Assembly: GCF_905171765.1 (NCBI RefSeq)
Contig: NC_053391.1
Location: 155,615,565-155,679,564 of the forward strand
Source of the DNA: Bufo bufo
Lineage: Eukaryota; Chordata; Amphibia; Anura; Bufonidae
DNA length: 64,000 bases
Direction of reading: 5' to 3'
A program made the translations under genes and the position numbers. Below the pieces are notes generated by a model, which ran no database searches, was not told the origin of the DNA, and was given only the letters and a program-made list of their open reading frames with translations. Positions within the stretch are counted from its first letter, which is position 1. Every line of letters begins with the position of its first letter. Shown here piece after piece: positions 33,835 to 45,574 of the stretch.

Positions 33835-34149
33835 CGAACATCGGCCGGGACAGATCGCAAACGCGATCGCGTGAAAGCGATCAAATGTTTTCAAACCGCA
33901 AGTTCACGGTGGGCCCCATTCACTTTAATGGCAGGCGAACCTCAAAAACCTTCAGCTCATATTTGCAGCCACCAAATACTTAGTAAAAGTTTACAAATAG
34001 TCCCACAACATGGACAGTGACATACTAGAGGGAAAACAATGACAAAAATTCCAACAAAACATATGTATCTTAATCAGGGGACATTTTTATGCATCTTAAA
34101 GGGAAATTCTCTGAAATGTGCCCTGTAGGAGACTACAAAATTTTTATTT

Positions 34150-35110
34150 TAGGCCACGAGAGTACAGGCCTTAAAAATTAGGCATTCACCTGACATAAAA
34201 GAAATTCTGATTATGTGGCTCAAGGTACATTACGTGGACAATGGATTACAGGCCCCAAACATTAGGCATTCACCGGACAGAAAAGATCAAGTGATTATGT
34301 GGCTGGAGGTATATTACACGGTCAATGGATATCAATTTTACTGCAGGCCAGTACAAATACAGGTCAAATACATATGTTTAAAAGAACTAAAAATATAAAA
34401 TTGGATTAAAAACATGGCTAACAAAATCCCCCCTCTTGAAAAAAACCCTAATGATAATAGTTGAAATTCGATTACACGTGGTCGTCACTGGCGTTGAATT
34501 CCTCTGAGGCCGCAACAATTATTCATTCACCGTACAGAAAGGAACAAGTAAGTATATGGCTGGAGGTAGATTACACGGTCATTGGATATTAATTTTCCAG
34601 CAGGCCAGTGTACTACAGGTCCCCAAAATTATGCATTCAGCGTACATAAAAGAACAAGTCAGTATGAGGCTGGAGGTAGATTACACTGTCATTGGATATC
34701 AATTTTCCAGCAGGCCAGTGTACTACAGGCCCCAAAAATTATGCATTCAGCGAACATAAAAGAACAAGCAAGTATGTGACTTGAGGTAGACTACACGGTC
34801 ATTGGATATTAATTTTACAGCAGGCCAATGTACTACAGGCCACAAAAATTATGCATTTAGCGTGCATAAAAGAACAAGTAAGTGTGTGGCTTGAGGTAGA
34901 TTACACGGTCATTGGATATCAATTTTCCAGCAGGCCAGTGTACTATAGGCCCCAAAAATTATGCATTCAGCATACATAAAAGAACAAGTATGTATGTGGC
35001 TGGAGGTCTATTAGATGGTAAATGGATATCAATTTTACTGAAGGCCAGTACAAATAGAGGTCAAATACATATGTTTAAAAGAACTAAAAATATAAAATTC
35101 AATAAAAAAA
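34150..35110 (+). repeat. About 110-bp tandem array, about seven units
   Basis: Units share AGAACAAGTAAGTATGTGGC, GGAGGTAGATTACACGGTCA, TTGGATATCAATTTTCCAGC and AAATTATGCATTCAGCGTAC. The first and last units carry a variant end, GTACAAATACAGGTCAAATA, followed by the same ACATATGTTTAAAAGAACTA block. This suggests that the array duplicated with its flank. Confidence 0.87.
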
Positions 35111-35174
35111 TGGCTAAAGAAATCCCCCCTCTTGAAAAAACCCTAATGATAATAGTTAAAACACGTGGAAAACC

Positions 35175-36152
35175 AAGCTCCCCAGAACCTGTCCTGCCGC
35201 AGAGTTCGTACAAGTAGTCGTTAACTGCACGTTTCTGCTGGAGCAGCTTATCAAGCATATACAAGGTGGAGTTCCATCGCGTCAGGCAGTCACAAATCAG
35301 ACATCTGATGGGCAGGTGGTGTCGCCACTGAACGTCAGCAAGGCGAGCCATGGCCGTATAAGATCTTCTAAAATGGCCAGAGATTTTTATGGCTTGCCAT
35401 GTGTCATTGACGTGTGTCATTTTGCCCTGTTTCAGCGCGCTCAGCAGATTGGCACCATTGTCGCACACCACTTTACAAACTGTCAAATTGAGCGGGGTTA
35501 TCCACTGATCGGCCTGTGACTGCAAAACTGAAAGGAGTGAGGGACCAGTGTGGCTCTTGGCCTCCAGGCACAACAGGCACAGCATGGCAATGTCTCACCT
35601 GGCATGTTAAATAGGTTCTGGGAAGCTTAGGGGGTGCAGCGGAAGAGGTGGTGGCATTGGAAAAGGAGGAGTCAGCCGAGGAGGAGACGTAGTATGGAGT
35701 AGGAGGAGGAGAAGAGGAGGCAGGCCTGCATGCAATCTGTGGCGGTAACACCAAATCCACACGGGTGCAACGGGTTGCATGCTTGACGGTTGTCAGAAGG
35801 TTCACCCAGTGAGCAGTAAAAGTTATGTACGGTACCTTCCCTGCCTGTGTTTGCTAGACCACATGTCTGTGGTCAGATGCATCTTGGCACCGACACTGTG
35901 TGCCAGAGATACAGTCACTTGCTGCTGAACGTGGACATATAGCTCCGGGATGCCCTTCTGGGAGAAATATTTCCTTCCGGGGACCTTCCATTGCGGTGTG
36001 CCAATGGCCACAAATTTTATTAAGGCTTCTGAGTCCATCAGTTTATATGGCAGTAGTTGGCGAGCTAGCAGTTCCGGCAAGCCAGCGGTCATCCGTTGGG
36101 CAAGAGGGTTATCCGGCGTCATCATCTTTTTTCGCTCTAACATTTGGGCCAC
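35175..36152 (-). pseudogene. hAT transposase fragment, copy D
   Basis: The minus-strand frame from 36152 contains MHLTTDMWSSKHRQGRYRT, the hAT block around the first catalytic region, preceded by LPYKLMDSEALIKFVAIGTP. After frameshifts (35805 and 35585 frames) come LVVDN-region relatives: VCKVVCDNGANLLSALKQGK and LTRWNSTLYMLDKLLQQKRA. It belongs to a ZBED-like lineage that differs from copies A-C. Neither the N-terminal BED finger nor the C-terminal dimerisation domain is visible. At least two frameshifts make it non-functional. Confidence 0.8.
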
Positions 36153-36324
36153 AGAAGCCTGCCTTTTGCCAGATGATCACGACGATGGCACGGTGGAAGG
36201 TGCAGTGGAGGACAAATGGGAGGAGAGTGTCACACCTGTGAAAGTTGTTAGAAGGTCTGAAAGACTGACTGCACATAAGTGATCTGATAGACTCTTTTGG
36301 TTTCACTTTGTCTGTGTGTTCTAG

Positions 36325-37213
36325 TGGCTGAACCTCTCCTTAATCCAGAGAGCAGGAACAGCTCTTACAAGAGCTAGTAGTTATGCCAGGGGAGTATAGC
36401 AAATCTTCAGCGTATAGCAATCCCCCAGTGTCGATCAGTTACCCAAACACCAGCCTCAACTTGGTAAAGGGTAAAAACAAGAAGTCTTTATTGAGGGCTA
36501 CCCGCCCGTATTTATGCAGGTCCCCATCTGGTGGACACTCCCCTAGGGGACCAGATGGAAGACTGTGAACCAGGACAGATATGCAGCAATTCAGGATACA
36601 CAGACACAATACATCCCCACAATGCATCATGGTTTCCTCCTCTCTGCCCTGGAGACACCCGAGGAGTAATTCAATTATCTCTCAGGACAAAGGGAAATCG
36701 CCAATACACATGTGAGGACAACAGGACAGAAATCACCATTTAAACATACAATGTCACAACCCTTACAGTAAACACAGACATTTAACATATCCCCAGATAG
36801 CTCAAGTCTGAGTGCATATTATTAGGTGAATGGCACTCAGACTACACAAATACAATAAAATTAGCTATCTGGGTACCCTCACATAACATACAATACAATT
36901 CCAAAGACAGATATGTCTGTCACACAACTCAAAACCCCACATATCCCCATAATGAATACATCCATGTATAGCTCTGATCTGGGTGAACAACATATCCAAA
37001 AATTACCCAGATCCGAGCAGGGGTTCCTGAATTCCATGGAAGTCACATTTGGCCGACCGCAAGCATGGCTTTCCTGCCCAAAACAGTTCCACAGATTTAA
37101 GCTGTGCGGCCGGTCTGTCTTCTCCTTTAAAGTTAGTATGGGCCATAATCCTGAGGCAAGAGGCTGGTAGCCAGGCCCCTCCAAAACCTAGTGGTGAGGT
37201 TGGCTTCACCACA
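36325..37213 (-). repeat. 3' LTR
   Basis: It aligns end to end with 39023-39911 with about 19 mismatches by eye (about 98% identity) and no indels, implying a fairly recent insertion. A TTTATT (AATAAA on the minus strand) lies near 36486. Confidence 0.9.
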
Positions 37214-37406
37214 CATCTCCCCCTCCCAGGGAAGACTAACCAGATACCTGACCTCACGCCGGTCAGTAACTGAGTTAGTCTGGCAGTCCACCCACAACCC
37301 AATACTGGACCTGTTGAATTTTGGGGCCTGGCTCTGTTCTGTATGTCCCCAGCTGTTGAGGGGGCATCTGCTACTCCTTGCTTCCTTGTGGTTCTCTACC
37401 TTGGAG

Positions 37407-38727
37407 CTAGGTACTTGATGGGCAGAGGCCGACTGCGCTCTGCCCAGATGCCAGCTCTTCCGCTGGGGTAGCCTGTGGGAAGTCCGGCTCTGGAGAAGAG
37501 GATTTGGGAGGGCAGAGGCCGACTGCGCTCTGCCCAGATGCCAGCTCTTCCGCTGGGGAAGCCTGTGTGAAGTCCGGCTCTGGAGAAGAGGATAGGGGAG
37601 GGCAGAGGGCAGTGGCGCTCTGCCCTGATGCCAGCGCTTCAGCTGGGGTGCATGGTGCCAACTCCCCCTCCTCTGGATACCCCATCTGCCGCAGGGGAGA
37701 GAGACCAACTGTCTCCTCTCCCTGTAGAGTATACTGCCGCTGGGTAGTTAGACCAACTGTCTCCACTACCAGTGATGCTGGTTGTTGCAGGGGTAAGGGA
37801 CCGACCATCTCCTCCCCCTGGGATCCTACCTGCCGCTGGGAAGAGAGACCGACTTTCTCCTCTCCCTGTAGAGTATACTGCCGCTGGGTAGTGAGACCGA
37901 CTGTCTCCACTACCAATGATTCTGGTTGTTGCAGAGATGAGGGACCGACAATCTCCTCTCCCTGTACTCCCAGTGGCAGTTGGGGATCTGGGCCGCCTGC
38001 CCAGCCACCCTGTTGGGCCGGTGGAGTGACTACGGTCCCATCTCCACCTGCCGACTGGGGTTCCTCCCAGTACCATTCTATGAAGTCCCCTACCTCCACA
38101 GTTAGTGAGGAAGTAGGGGATACCTCAGCTGCGACTTGCCAGGGGTAGGGCTGCAGATCTGGGCCTGGTATCCAACTGTCTTGTATCTTGCGCTGGGCTT
38201 GAATGGAGCTAAACAACTGTTGATAATCTTGCTCCAGCTCCCACTCGCTTTGGACCAGAAAGGTCAGATCTGCCCTCACCCCACTAGTTGTAGGCCAATT
38301 GTGCAAGTCCCCCCTGTAGTCAGTAATGCCCCAAAATCTAGACTCTTCTGTGCTCCCAAAGTCAATGTCTTCAAAAGTCTCCCACAATAAACCAGGGCCA
38401 TTATATTCCTCACCCTTGGTACTCCTCCATCCATGGAGACTGTCGTACTGTGTCCCACCATAGTGCTTGGTAAGCGTCATCCAGCCAGGTTTCCTGCCAT
38501 ACCAGTGTCTCAAGCTCTGACACCCACTCCGTCAAGGGTTGCTCTCCCAGTAGAGGTAGTCGCAGCGCCAATCGCATTCGTAATCTCTGCTCCTCACTGG
38601 GAAGACTCTCACCCCTCCGACACTGCACGTCCTCCAGGGCCTGGTGCCATACGCCTTTCCGCTCGGCATCCCTGTAATCCGGGTGATATTCCTCATGGAA
38701 TGCTGTGCAGGAACCAACGGCATCCAT
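37407..38727 (-). pseudogene. Repetitive protein of LTR element, one frameshift
   Basis: The likely start is the ATG at 38727 (MDAVGSCTAFHEEYHPDYRD). The first part is Trp- and Glu-rich (EWVSELETLVWQETWLDDAY). A one-base shift near 38418, in a GGG run, moves the reading to the frame ending at 37407, giving about 440 codons in all. The second part holds a 40-45 residue repeat (SLVVETVGLTTQRQYTLQGE with VGLSSQRQ or VGLSPLRQ) and then three copies of PAEELASGQSAVGLCP. It shows no zinc knuckle, protease or polymerase motif. It may stand in the gag position, but I do not recognise the family and assign no function. Confidence 0.6.
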
Positions 38728-39022
38728 ATTGCTGTAGCCAGGGGCGCTGTACGGATACTAGCGTTGCCCTCAATATACTCCACGAGCGGTGTCTCCGAGC
38801 TGCTTCTCCTCACACTAAGACACCATCCCACTGCTTGCCACCAATGTAACGGATCTCCTAACACCCCGACCGGGTAACTCAGTCGATAGTTGCTCCTAGT
38901 GCTTCCCGAAGACTCCAAGCACTCCACTTGACACCGTAAGCGCTGCAGACCCCACAAACCGTCGAAGCTTGGTTGAGGTCTCACCGTCTCCTACCCACCC
39001 TGGACCTATGACAAGGCTCCAG

Positions 39023-39911
39023 TGGGTGAACCTCTCCTTAATCCAGAGAGCAGGAACAGCTCTTACAAGAGCTAGTAGTTATGCCAGGGGAGTATAGCAA
39101 ATCTTCAGCGTATAGCAATCCCCCAGTGTCGATCAGTTACCCAAACACCAGCCTCAACTTGGTAAAGGGTAAAAACAAGAAGTCTTTATTGAGGGCTACC
39201 CGCCCGTATATATTTAGGTCCCCATCTGGTGGACACTCCCCTAGGGGACCAGATGGAAGACTGTGAACCAGGACAGATATGCAGCAATTCAGGATACACA
39301 GACACAATACATCCCCACAATGCATCATGGTTTCCTCCTCTCTGTCCTGGAGACACCCGAGGAGTAATTCAATTATCTCTCAGGACAAAGGGAAATCGCC
39401 AATACACATGTGGGGACAACAGGACAGAAATCACCATTTAAACATACAATGTCACAACCCTTACAGTAAACACAGACATTTAACATATCCCCAGATAGCT
39501 CAAGTCTGAGTGCATATTATTAGGTGAATGGCACTCAGACTACACAAATACAATAAAATTAGCTATCTGGGTACCCTCACATAACATACAATACAATTCC
39601 AAAGACAGATATGTCTGTCACACAACTCAAAACCCCACATATCCCCATAATGTATACGTCCATGGATAGCTCTGATCTGGGTGAATAACATATCCAAAAA
39701 TAACCCAGATCCGAGCAGGGGTTCCCGAATTCCATGGAAGTCAGTTTTGGCCAACCGCAAGCATGGCTTTCCTGCCCAAAACAGTTCCACAGATTTAAGC
39801 TGTGCGGCCGGTCTGTCTTCTCCTTTAAAGTTAGTATGGGCCATAATCCTGAGGCAAGAGGCTGGTAGCCAGGCCCCTCCAAAACCCAGTGGCGAGGTTG
39901 GTTTCGCCACA
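39023..39911 (-). repeat. 5' LTR
   Basis: Partner of 36325-37213. On the minus strand it begins TGTGGCGAAACC. Equal length and co-linearity with the other copy define both boundaries. Confidence 0.9.
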
Positions 39912-40385
39912 ATCACACTAATAGAAATTTTTTGTTCCAATAGCGTCTGTCACTCTGTGTAGCTGAGGTAACGGAGCAAAACAGTAAACAAATTCTGCAC
40001 TACCCAAATGCACTATATAGAAAGTATATAATTGGTACTGTATATAACACCCCTGCTTCTATCAGTTTTTTTGGGGGGCAACTGGTATATCACACCAGTA
40101 GAAATTATTTGTTCCAATGGCGTTTGTCATCATCTGTAGCTGCGGTAACACAGCAAAACCGCAAACAAATGCTGCACTACCCAAATGCACTATATAGAAA
40201 GTATATTATTGGTGTATAACACCCCAACTTCAATCAGTTTTTTGGGGGGGCAACTGGTATACGACACCAGTAGAAATTATTTGGTCCAATGGCGTTTGTC
40301 ACTATCTGTAGCTGCGGTAACGCAGAAAAACCGCAAACAAATGCTGCACTACCCAAATGCACTATATAGAAAGTATATAATTGAT
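39912..40385 (+). repeat. About 175-bp tandem array, 2.7 units
   Basis: Units start near 39912, 40089 and 40264 and share AGTAGAAATTATTTGTTCCA, GCGTTTGTCA, CTGTAGCTGCGGTAACRCAG and ACTATATAGAAAGTATAT. The array is cut on the left by the LTR retrotransposon and on the right by the Tc1 element. It could be the leader array of hAT copy D on the far side of the LTR insertion. Confidence 0.85.
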
Positions 40386-40386
40386 A

Positions 40387-41320
40387 CAGTTGTGTTTAAA
40401 ATAATAGCAATGTGTTTAAAAAAGTGAATAAAGCTCAAAATCCTTCTAATAGCTTTTATTTCCATACACACAAATGCATTGGGAACACTACACATTCTAT
40501 TCCAAATCAAAACATGAAGAAAAATATATTAAATTTGTGTTGTTCCTCGAAAAAAAATAATGTGAATATTAGACTGGTCAAAAAAATAGCAGTGTTTGTA
40601 TTCTTTACAAACTCAAACATTCACAATATAAACGGAAAAATGTTTGAAGATTTTGCTTTCCTTTGAATCACTTAAGTAATATTTAGTTGTATAACCACTG
40701 TTTCTGAGAATTACTGTGCATCTGTGTTGCATGGAGTCAACCAACTTCTGGCACCTGTGAACAGATATTCCAGCTCAGGATGATTGGACTACATTCCACA
40801 GTTCTTCTCTATTTCATGGTTTTGCCTCAGAAACTGTATTTTGTATGTCACCCCACAAGTTTTCTATTGGATTAAGATACGGGGATTGGGCTGACCACTC
40901 CATAACGTCAATCTTGTTGGTCTGGAACCAAGATGTTGCACGTTTACTGGTGTGTTTCGGGTTGTTGTCTTGTTGGAACACCCATTTCAAGGGCATTTCC
41001 TCTTCAGCATAAGGCAGCATGACTTCTTCAAGTATTCTGATGTATTCAAACTGATCCATGATCCCTGGTATGCGATAAATAGGCCCAACACCATAGTATG
41101 AGAAACATCCCCATATCATGATGCTTGCTCCACCATGCTTCACAGTGTACTGTAGCTTGAATTCAGTGTTTGGGGGTCATCTGACAAATTGTCTCTGGCC
41201 CCTAGACCCAAAAAGAATAATCTTACTTTCATCAGTCCACAAAATGTTGCGCCATTTCTCTTTAGGCCAGTCAATGTGCTGTTTGGCAAATTATAACCTC
41301 TTCAGCACAGAACAACCGCA
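40387..41320 (-). mobile_element. Tc1-like element, truncated
   Basis: The left end is TA followed by CAGTTGTGTTTAAAATAATA, a typical Tc1-like terminus. The other end is absent: the sequence runs directly into the palindrome at 41321. The minus-strand transposase lacks its N-terminal DNA-binding half. Confidence 0.8.
40814..41298 (-). pseudogene. Tc1 transposase catalytic half (DD34E)
   Basis: Reading from about 41298 gives KQHIDWPKEKWRNILWTDES, with the first catalytic Asp. After a single in-frame TGA near 41183 comes VKHGGASIMIWGCFS, then WVFQQDNNPKHTSKRATSWF with the second Asp and [13 protein letters not shown] with the Glu. I count 34 residues between these, the classic Tc1 spacing. The helix-turn-helix half is missing because of truncation at the palindrome. 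It is inactive. Confidence 0.88.
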
Positions 41321-41579
41321 AAACAACCGCAAAAGTTTAACAGGTAAGCAGGTAAACAGGAATGAGGTCACATACCGTGTGTAAAATGATGGTAGATCCA
41401 CAGGAAGACTGCACACCCCGACGCGCGTTTCGATTTGAAACCTTCCTCCCAGAGGAAGGTTTCAAATCGAAACGCGCGTCGGGGTGTGCAGTCTTCCTGT
41501 GGATCTACCATCATTTTACACACGGTATGTGACCTCATTCCTGTTTACCTGCTTACCTGTTAAACTTTTGCGGTTGTTC
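41321..41579. repeat. Near-perfect palindrome with hammerhead-like motifs
   Basis: Arms 41321-41448 and 41452-41579 are inverted copies with a 3-base centre (41449-41451). I see no mismatch from AAACAACCGCAAAAGTTTAA to its inverse. Each arm carries the AAACGCGCGTCGGGG block. It sits exactly where the Tc1 element is truncated. It is probably a head-to-head Penelope-like insertion. Confidence 0.9.
41446..41484 (+). ncRNA. Degenerate hammerhead-like motif
   Basis: CAGAGGA (CUGANGA with U4 changed to A), an extra A, stem II GGTT/AATC, GAAAC, a GCGC loop, GTC, then GGGG pairing with CTCC upstream. The core substitution at U4 would probably abolish cleavage. The mirror copy is on the minus strand at about 41416-41454. 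Confidence 0.4.
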
Positions 41580-42617
41580 TTTTTTTTGATCAAACACTTA
41601 CTATGTGTTTTTTCTTGTAAACCGTTACGTGATTTGCACATGCACTTTATTACCCGCTTAGACTACTTGAATAGGTATATATATATATGTACTTAGGGAC
41701 CCACATTGGAGGGTTATTTCTCCTCTCTTTTGCTTATACATATAAGCTTGCACTTGCACTTTATATTTGATGAGATCATGTGCACTCTCACCAATAGTGG
41801 GTACCCCTTTAACATATATTTTATATGGTAACTTTGCCTCATTAAGATATATTCATATTTGGGTCACTTCTGTCTTTTTACACTTTTTGTACTCTACCAA
41901 CTCACCCAGAATTGTGCTGCACTTTGTGCATTTGTCTGTTATCTCTTTGTAGGCTTTTAATCATGTACTCAAATTAAACAATATTTTTATAGTTTATCAG
42001 CTTTCAGTGTTCTTTTGTAGGTTTTTTATCAGTTTCTGAGTTAAGCTCTTTTGAGGGGCCCTTACTGCGGCTTCACGCCATTCTTTTGTGTAATCTATTT
42101 CTGTACTTATCACACAGGAGGAAAAGTTATTTCAGAACACTATGTTAAAGAGCTGCCACAGCCTCCTCTCTGCTCTACTTATCAGGGATTATGATCATGA
42201 ATAGAGTTTAATAAGATATTCAGCTGAATCTCTGTAGGAATGGAGTTCATGAGAAGACATGAAGCACAGAGATGAGAGTGGCTATGTGCCAAATGAGCAG
42301 CAGCATGCATATGCAGTCTCCATTGCCACAGCCCCACATTACCACAGTCTATCCTGTCCATCAGGTCCGTTAAAGGTCAATGTTAGCGCCAAGAAGAAAT
42401 TAAAACACCCCAAAAAAGTCTGTAATTTTGTTACTCCACCACACAACGGCTAATAAGCCCTTTTTTTCCAATAATACACACCACAAAGGGATGTAATTTT
42501 CTTCCTTCACCACACTACGGCAAATACTTTTTTGTGCCACTAATACACAACAAAAAAAGCTTTAGAACATATAAATGCACCGCTGATCTGTAAATATATT
42601 TTAGTAGAACATATAAC
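41580..42617. other. Unassigned, partly PLE-like 3' sequence
   Basis: The right arm of the palindrome continues as AT-rich sequence without a clear end. From about 42430 to 42560 there is a roughly 65-bp direct repeat (CACCACACWACGGC, AATACACAMCA). No gene was found. Confidence 0.4.
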
Positions 42618-42896
42618 TAGAGTTGAGCGGACACCTGGATGTTCGGGTTCGACGGGTTCGGCTGAACTTCACAAAAAAGTTCGAGTTCGGCACCCGAACT
42701 TGACCCCGAACCCCATTAAAGTCAATGGGGACCTGAACTTTTGAGCACTAAAATGGCTCTAAAAATGTCACGGAAAGGCCTAGAAGGCTGCAAATGCCAG
42801 CAAAATGTGGTTAAGAGCATGGCAATTGCTCTGCAAACAAATGTGGATAAGAAATGACTTTACAAAACATAAAATACGTAAAAATTTAAACTAATA

Positions 42897-45133
42897 ATCT
42901 TGATCTAGGAGGACGAGGTCCATATGGAGTAGGAGGTTGGGGAGGCGGTGGATGTGGCGGTGTAGGTGGAAGTTGCGCTGGCGGAGGAGGAGGTAGCCTA
43001 CACTGCTTTTTGGTTTTACATTTATTTTATTTATTTTAAATTCGGGTACACCCCAGAACATTGGGAAATATAACCTGTGATAACCCCCTCCAGTCATGCT
43101 AAACACACGTTCAGACAATTCACTGGCTGCAGGGCAGGCCAGCACCTCCAAGGCGTAAAGGGCAAGTTCAGGCCATGTGCCCAATTTGGAGACCCAGAAG
43201 TTGCAGGGGGCAGAACCATCAGTCAGTTCGTGTAGGAGTGTGCAAACATACTGCCCCACCATGTCGCACGTCCCCGTGATGATCACGATCCAATTGGATA
43301 TCTGATCTATCAACTTTCGATGTTGATCACGGTTAGCGGCGAATCAGGGTACCACCCCGTAGAGGGAGCGTGAGAAAGAGAGACCACATCCAAGTTAGAT
43401 CAATGCATGAAATTTAATTTTGATCGAGCGAAAATGTGGGAGAAGCTATTAAAACGGAAGAAGTGAAGGAAAGGAAGGGGCGCACAGCAATTACCACCAC
43501 AGGAATGAGAGATGAGAAGTTCTCTTTGTAGCAGGGGTTGAGAAGGGTGAACACCCAGTAATCCGTGTTATCTAAAATGCGTATAACGCGAGGGTCACGT
43601 GAAAGGCAGCCTAACATGAAGTCAGCCATGTGTGCCAGAGTACCAACATACAAGACGTCTATGTCGATGTCAGGATGACTCTCCATCTCCTCATCCTACT
43701 CCTCATCCCCTTGTGCCCATCCACGTCGAACCGATGGAATTAAAGTTCTGTCGGTAGTGCCCTCTGTAGCAGAGCCAACTGTCTCCAGCTCCTCCTCCTC
43801 ATGGACCAATTCCCTCTGAGAAGACAAAATGTGGGTGGTCTGGCTATTACCCACACTAAAGTCCTCCCCCATTTCCATGTCTGCCACATTCAGAGTGTCG
43901 TCCTTAATTGTGAGCAGCGATCGTTTGAGTAGACACAGAAGTGGGATGCTTACACTGATTATAGCGTTATCGCCACTAACCATCTGTGTGGATTCATCAA
44001 AGTTTCTTAAAACCTCACAGAGGTCTGCCATCAATGCCCACTTCTCTCTTGTGAATAGTGGAAGTTGACTTGAAAGGCGACGACCATGTTGTAGCTGGTA
44101 TTCAACTGCCCTCTGCTGCTCACAAAGCCTGGACAACATGTAGAACATAGAGTTCCAGCGCATGCTCACATTGCACAACAGTTGGTGAGCTGGAAGCCCC
44201 AAGCGCTGCTGCAGTGTTGACAGACCGGCTGAAGCTGTGGATGACTTGCAGAAATGGGCACACACGTTGCACGCTTTTACTAGTAGCTCTGTCAAATTTG
44301 GGTATGTTTTAATAAACCTCTGAACCACTAAGTTTAATACGTGCGCTAGGCATGGCACGTGCATCGTGTAACTTTGCGGGCCTGTTTGGTGTAGGCCGAC
44401 TTCTCCCTTTTGCCACACCTCTGCCTCTTACAGCTAGTTGCGGTGCTGCAGATCCCTCCTCGTCTGTACTGCTTTCCTCACTCGGCTTTTCAGTTTCCCA
44501 AGTTGGGTCAGTGACCTCATCGTTCACCACATCCTCTTCCACTTCCTCATCCCCATCCTCTTGACTTGACTTAACCACAACCTGAGTGATTGACAACTGT
44601 GTCTTATCCTCATCCACCTCGTGAACAAATAATTGATGTTCACCACCCTCATCTTCTTGACCCTGTGATAGGTCAAGAGGTTGTGAATCAGGGCACAAGA
44701 TCAGTTACTCTACAAGCATGCTTGGCAAGAGGGCCAAATCTAGTAATGGCAATGAAAATAGGTCCTCGGAATGTCCAAGTGTGGTACCAACGGTTTGTCC
44801 GACTCCTTACTCTACATGGTGGGTCTGGGAGGAAGAAGGATCAGGGTGAGGATTCTGTGGACCAGACTCTTTGCTAATGAGACTGGTCTTGGTGCAAGAG
44901 AGGGTGAAAGAATTATCTTCTGCCACCCAACCGACCACCCGGTCGCACAGGTCCGACTTGGACAGTGTTGTCCTGCGACGCCCAGTTAACTGTGAAATGA
45001 AACTGGGTATGGTGGATTTTTTCTTTTTTCCAGTTTCACCGGCAGCTGGCACAGTTTCATTGCGCCCAGGGCCACGGCTTCTGCCATTAGCAAGACGCCC
45101 ACTTCCCCGTCCCTTTGTGCTCACCTTCTTCAT
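42897..45133 (-). pseudogene. hAT transposase, copy C (internal deletion)
   Basis: Start MKKVSTKGRGSGRLANGR at 45133, then PSFISQLTGRRRTTLSKSDL and an acidic linker (DGDEEVEEDVVNDEVTDPTW). The BED finger and the first RNase H-like block are deleted near 44380. The frame resumes with VPCLAHVLNLVVQRFIKTYP and LLCNVSMRWNSMFYMLSRLC. A stop near 43696 is followed in the same frame by ILDNTDYWVFTLLNPCYKEN. A last frame (43313) ends with WPELALYALEVLACPAASEL and SERVFSM, the hAT C-terminal dimerisation motif. It is the only copy here with that domain. It is inactive because of the deletion, stops and frameshift. Confidence 0.85.
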
Positions 45134-45189
45134 ATTAAAAGGTTTATTCAATAGATGCTTGACAACTCATTTAAATTTGCCCCCAGCAA

Positions 45190-45545
45190 AATAATTCTCT
45201 GCTGGAATACTGTATATAACTTTTGTGGATTAAACGCACACACAGATGTGCCTAAAACTAGTTAAATTTGTCACAAATGAAAGTAATTCTCTGCTGAAAT
45301 ACTGAAAATAATGTTTGTGGATTGAACACACACAGATGTGCCCCAAACTAGTTACATTTTTCCCAAATACAAATAATTCTCTGCTGGAATACTGTATATA
45401 TGGTTGTGGCCTAAACGCACACACAGATGTGCCCAAAAGTAGTTACATTTGTCCAAAATACAAATAATTCTCTGCTGGAATACTGTATATAACGTTTGTG
45501 GATTGAACGCACAAACAGATGTGGCACAATCTAGGTTAATTTCCA
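45190..45545 (-). repeat. About 92-bp leader array, four units
   Basis: Units share AATTCTCTGCTGGAATACTG, TATATAACGTTTGTGG, CACACACAGATGTGCC and TAGTTACATTTGTCC. It lies just upstream of the copy C start codon. Confidence 0.85.
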
Positions 45546-45574
45546 CTGAAAAAAAAATGTCTCTAATGGCACGG

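Larger units (their letters stand above)
33835..36324 (-). mobile_element. hAT copy D, partial
   Basis: The left edge has a hAT-style terminus, TAGTGATGGACGAACATC, at 33835. A tandem array and a minus-strand transposase fragment follow. The copy is interrupted on its upstream side by the LTR retrotransposon at 36325, and no opposite terminus is recognised. Confidence 0.5.
36325..39911 (-). mobile_element. Non-autonomous LTR retrotransposon
   Basis: Two direct LTRs of 889 bases enclose 1.8 kb. On the minus strand the LTRs start TGTGGCGAAACC (5') and end in CCCA or GCCA. A candidate primer-binding site, TGGAGCCTTGTCATAGGT, begins one or two bases after the 5' LTR (39021 downward). A purine tract, GGGAGGGGGAGATG, abuts the 3' LTR (37214-37230). 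There is no protease, reverse transcriptase or integrase; the only protein is an unfamiliar repetitive one. The outer flanks TCTAG and ATCAC do not match, so the target duplication is lost or the insertion is rearranged. Confidence 0.85.

Noticed and set aside
38532..38984. 150-codon minus-strand frame upstream in the LTR element as the true N-terminus
   Set aside because: The frame starting at 38727 has a more protein-like composition and joins the main frame by a one-base shift. The 38984 frame appears to be an overlapping alternative.
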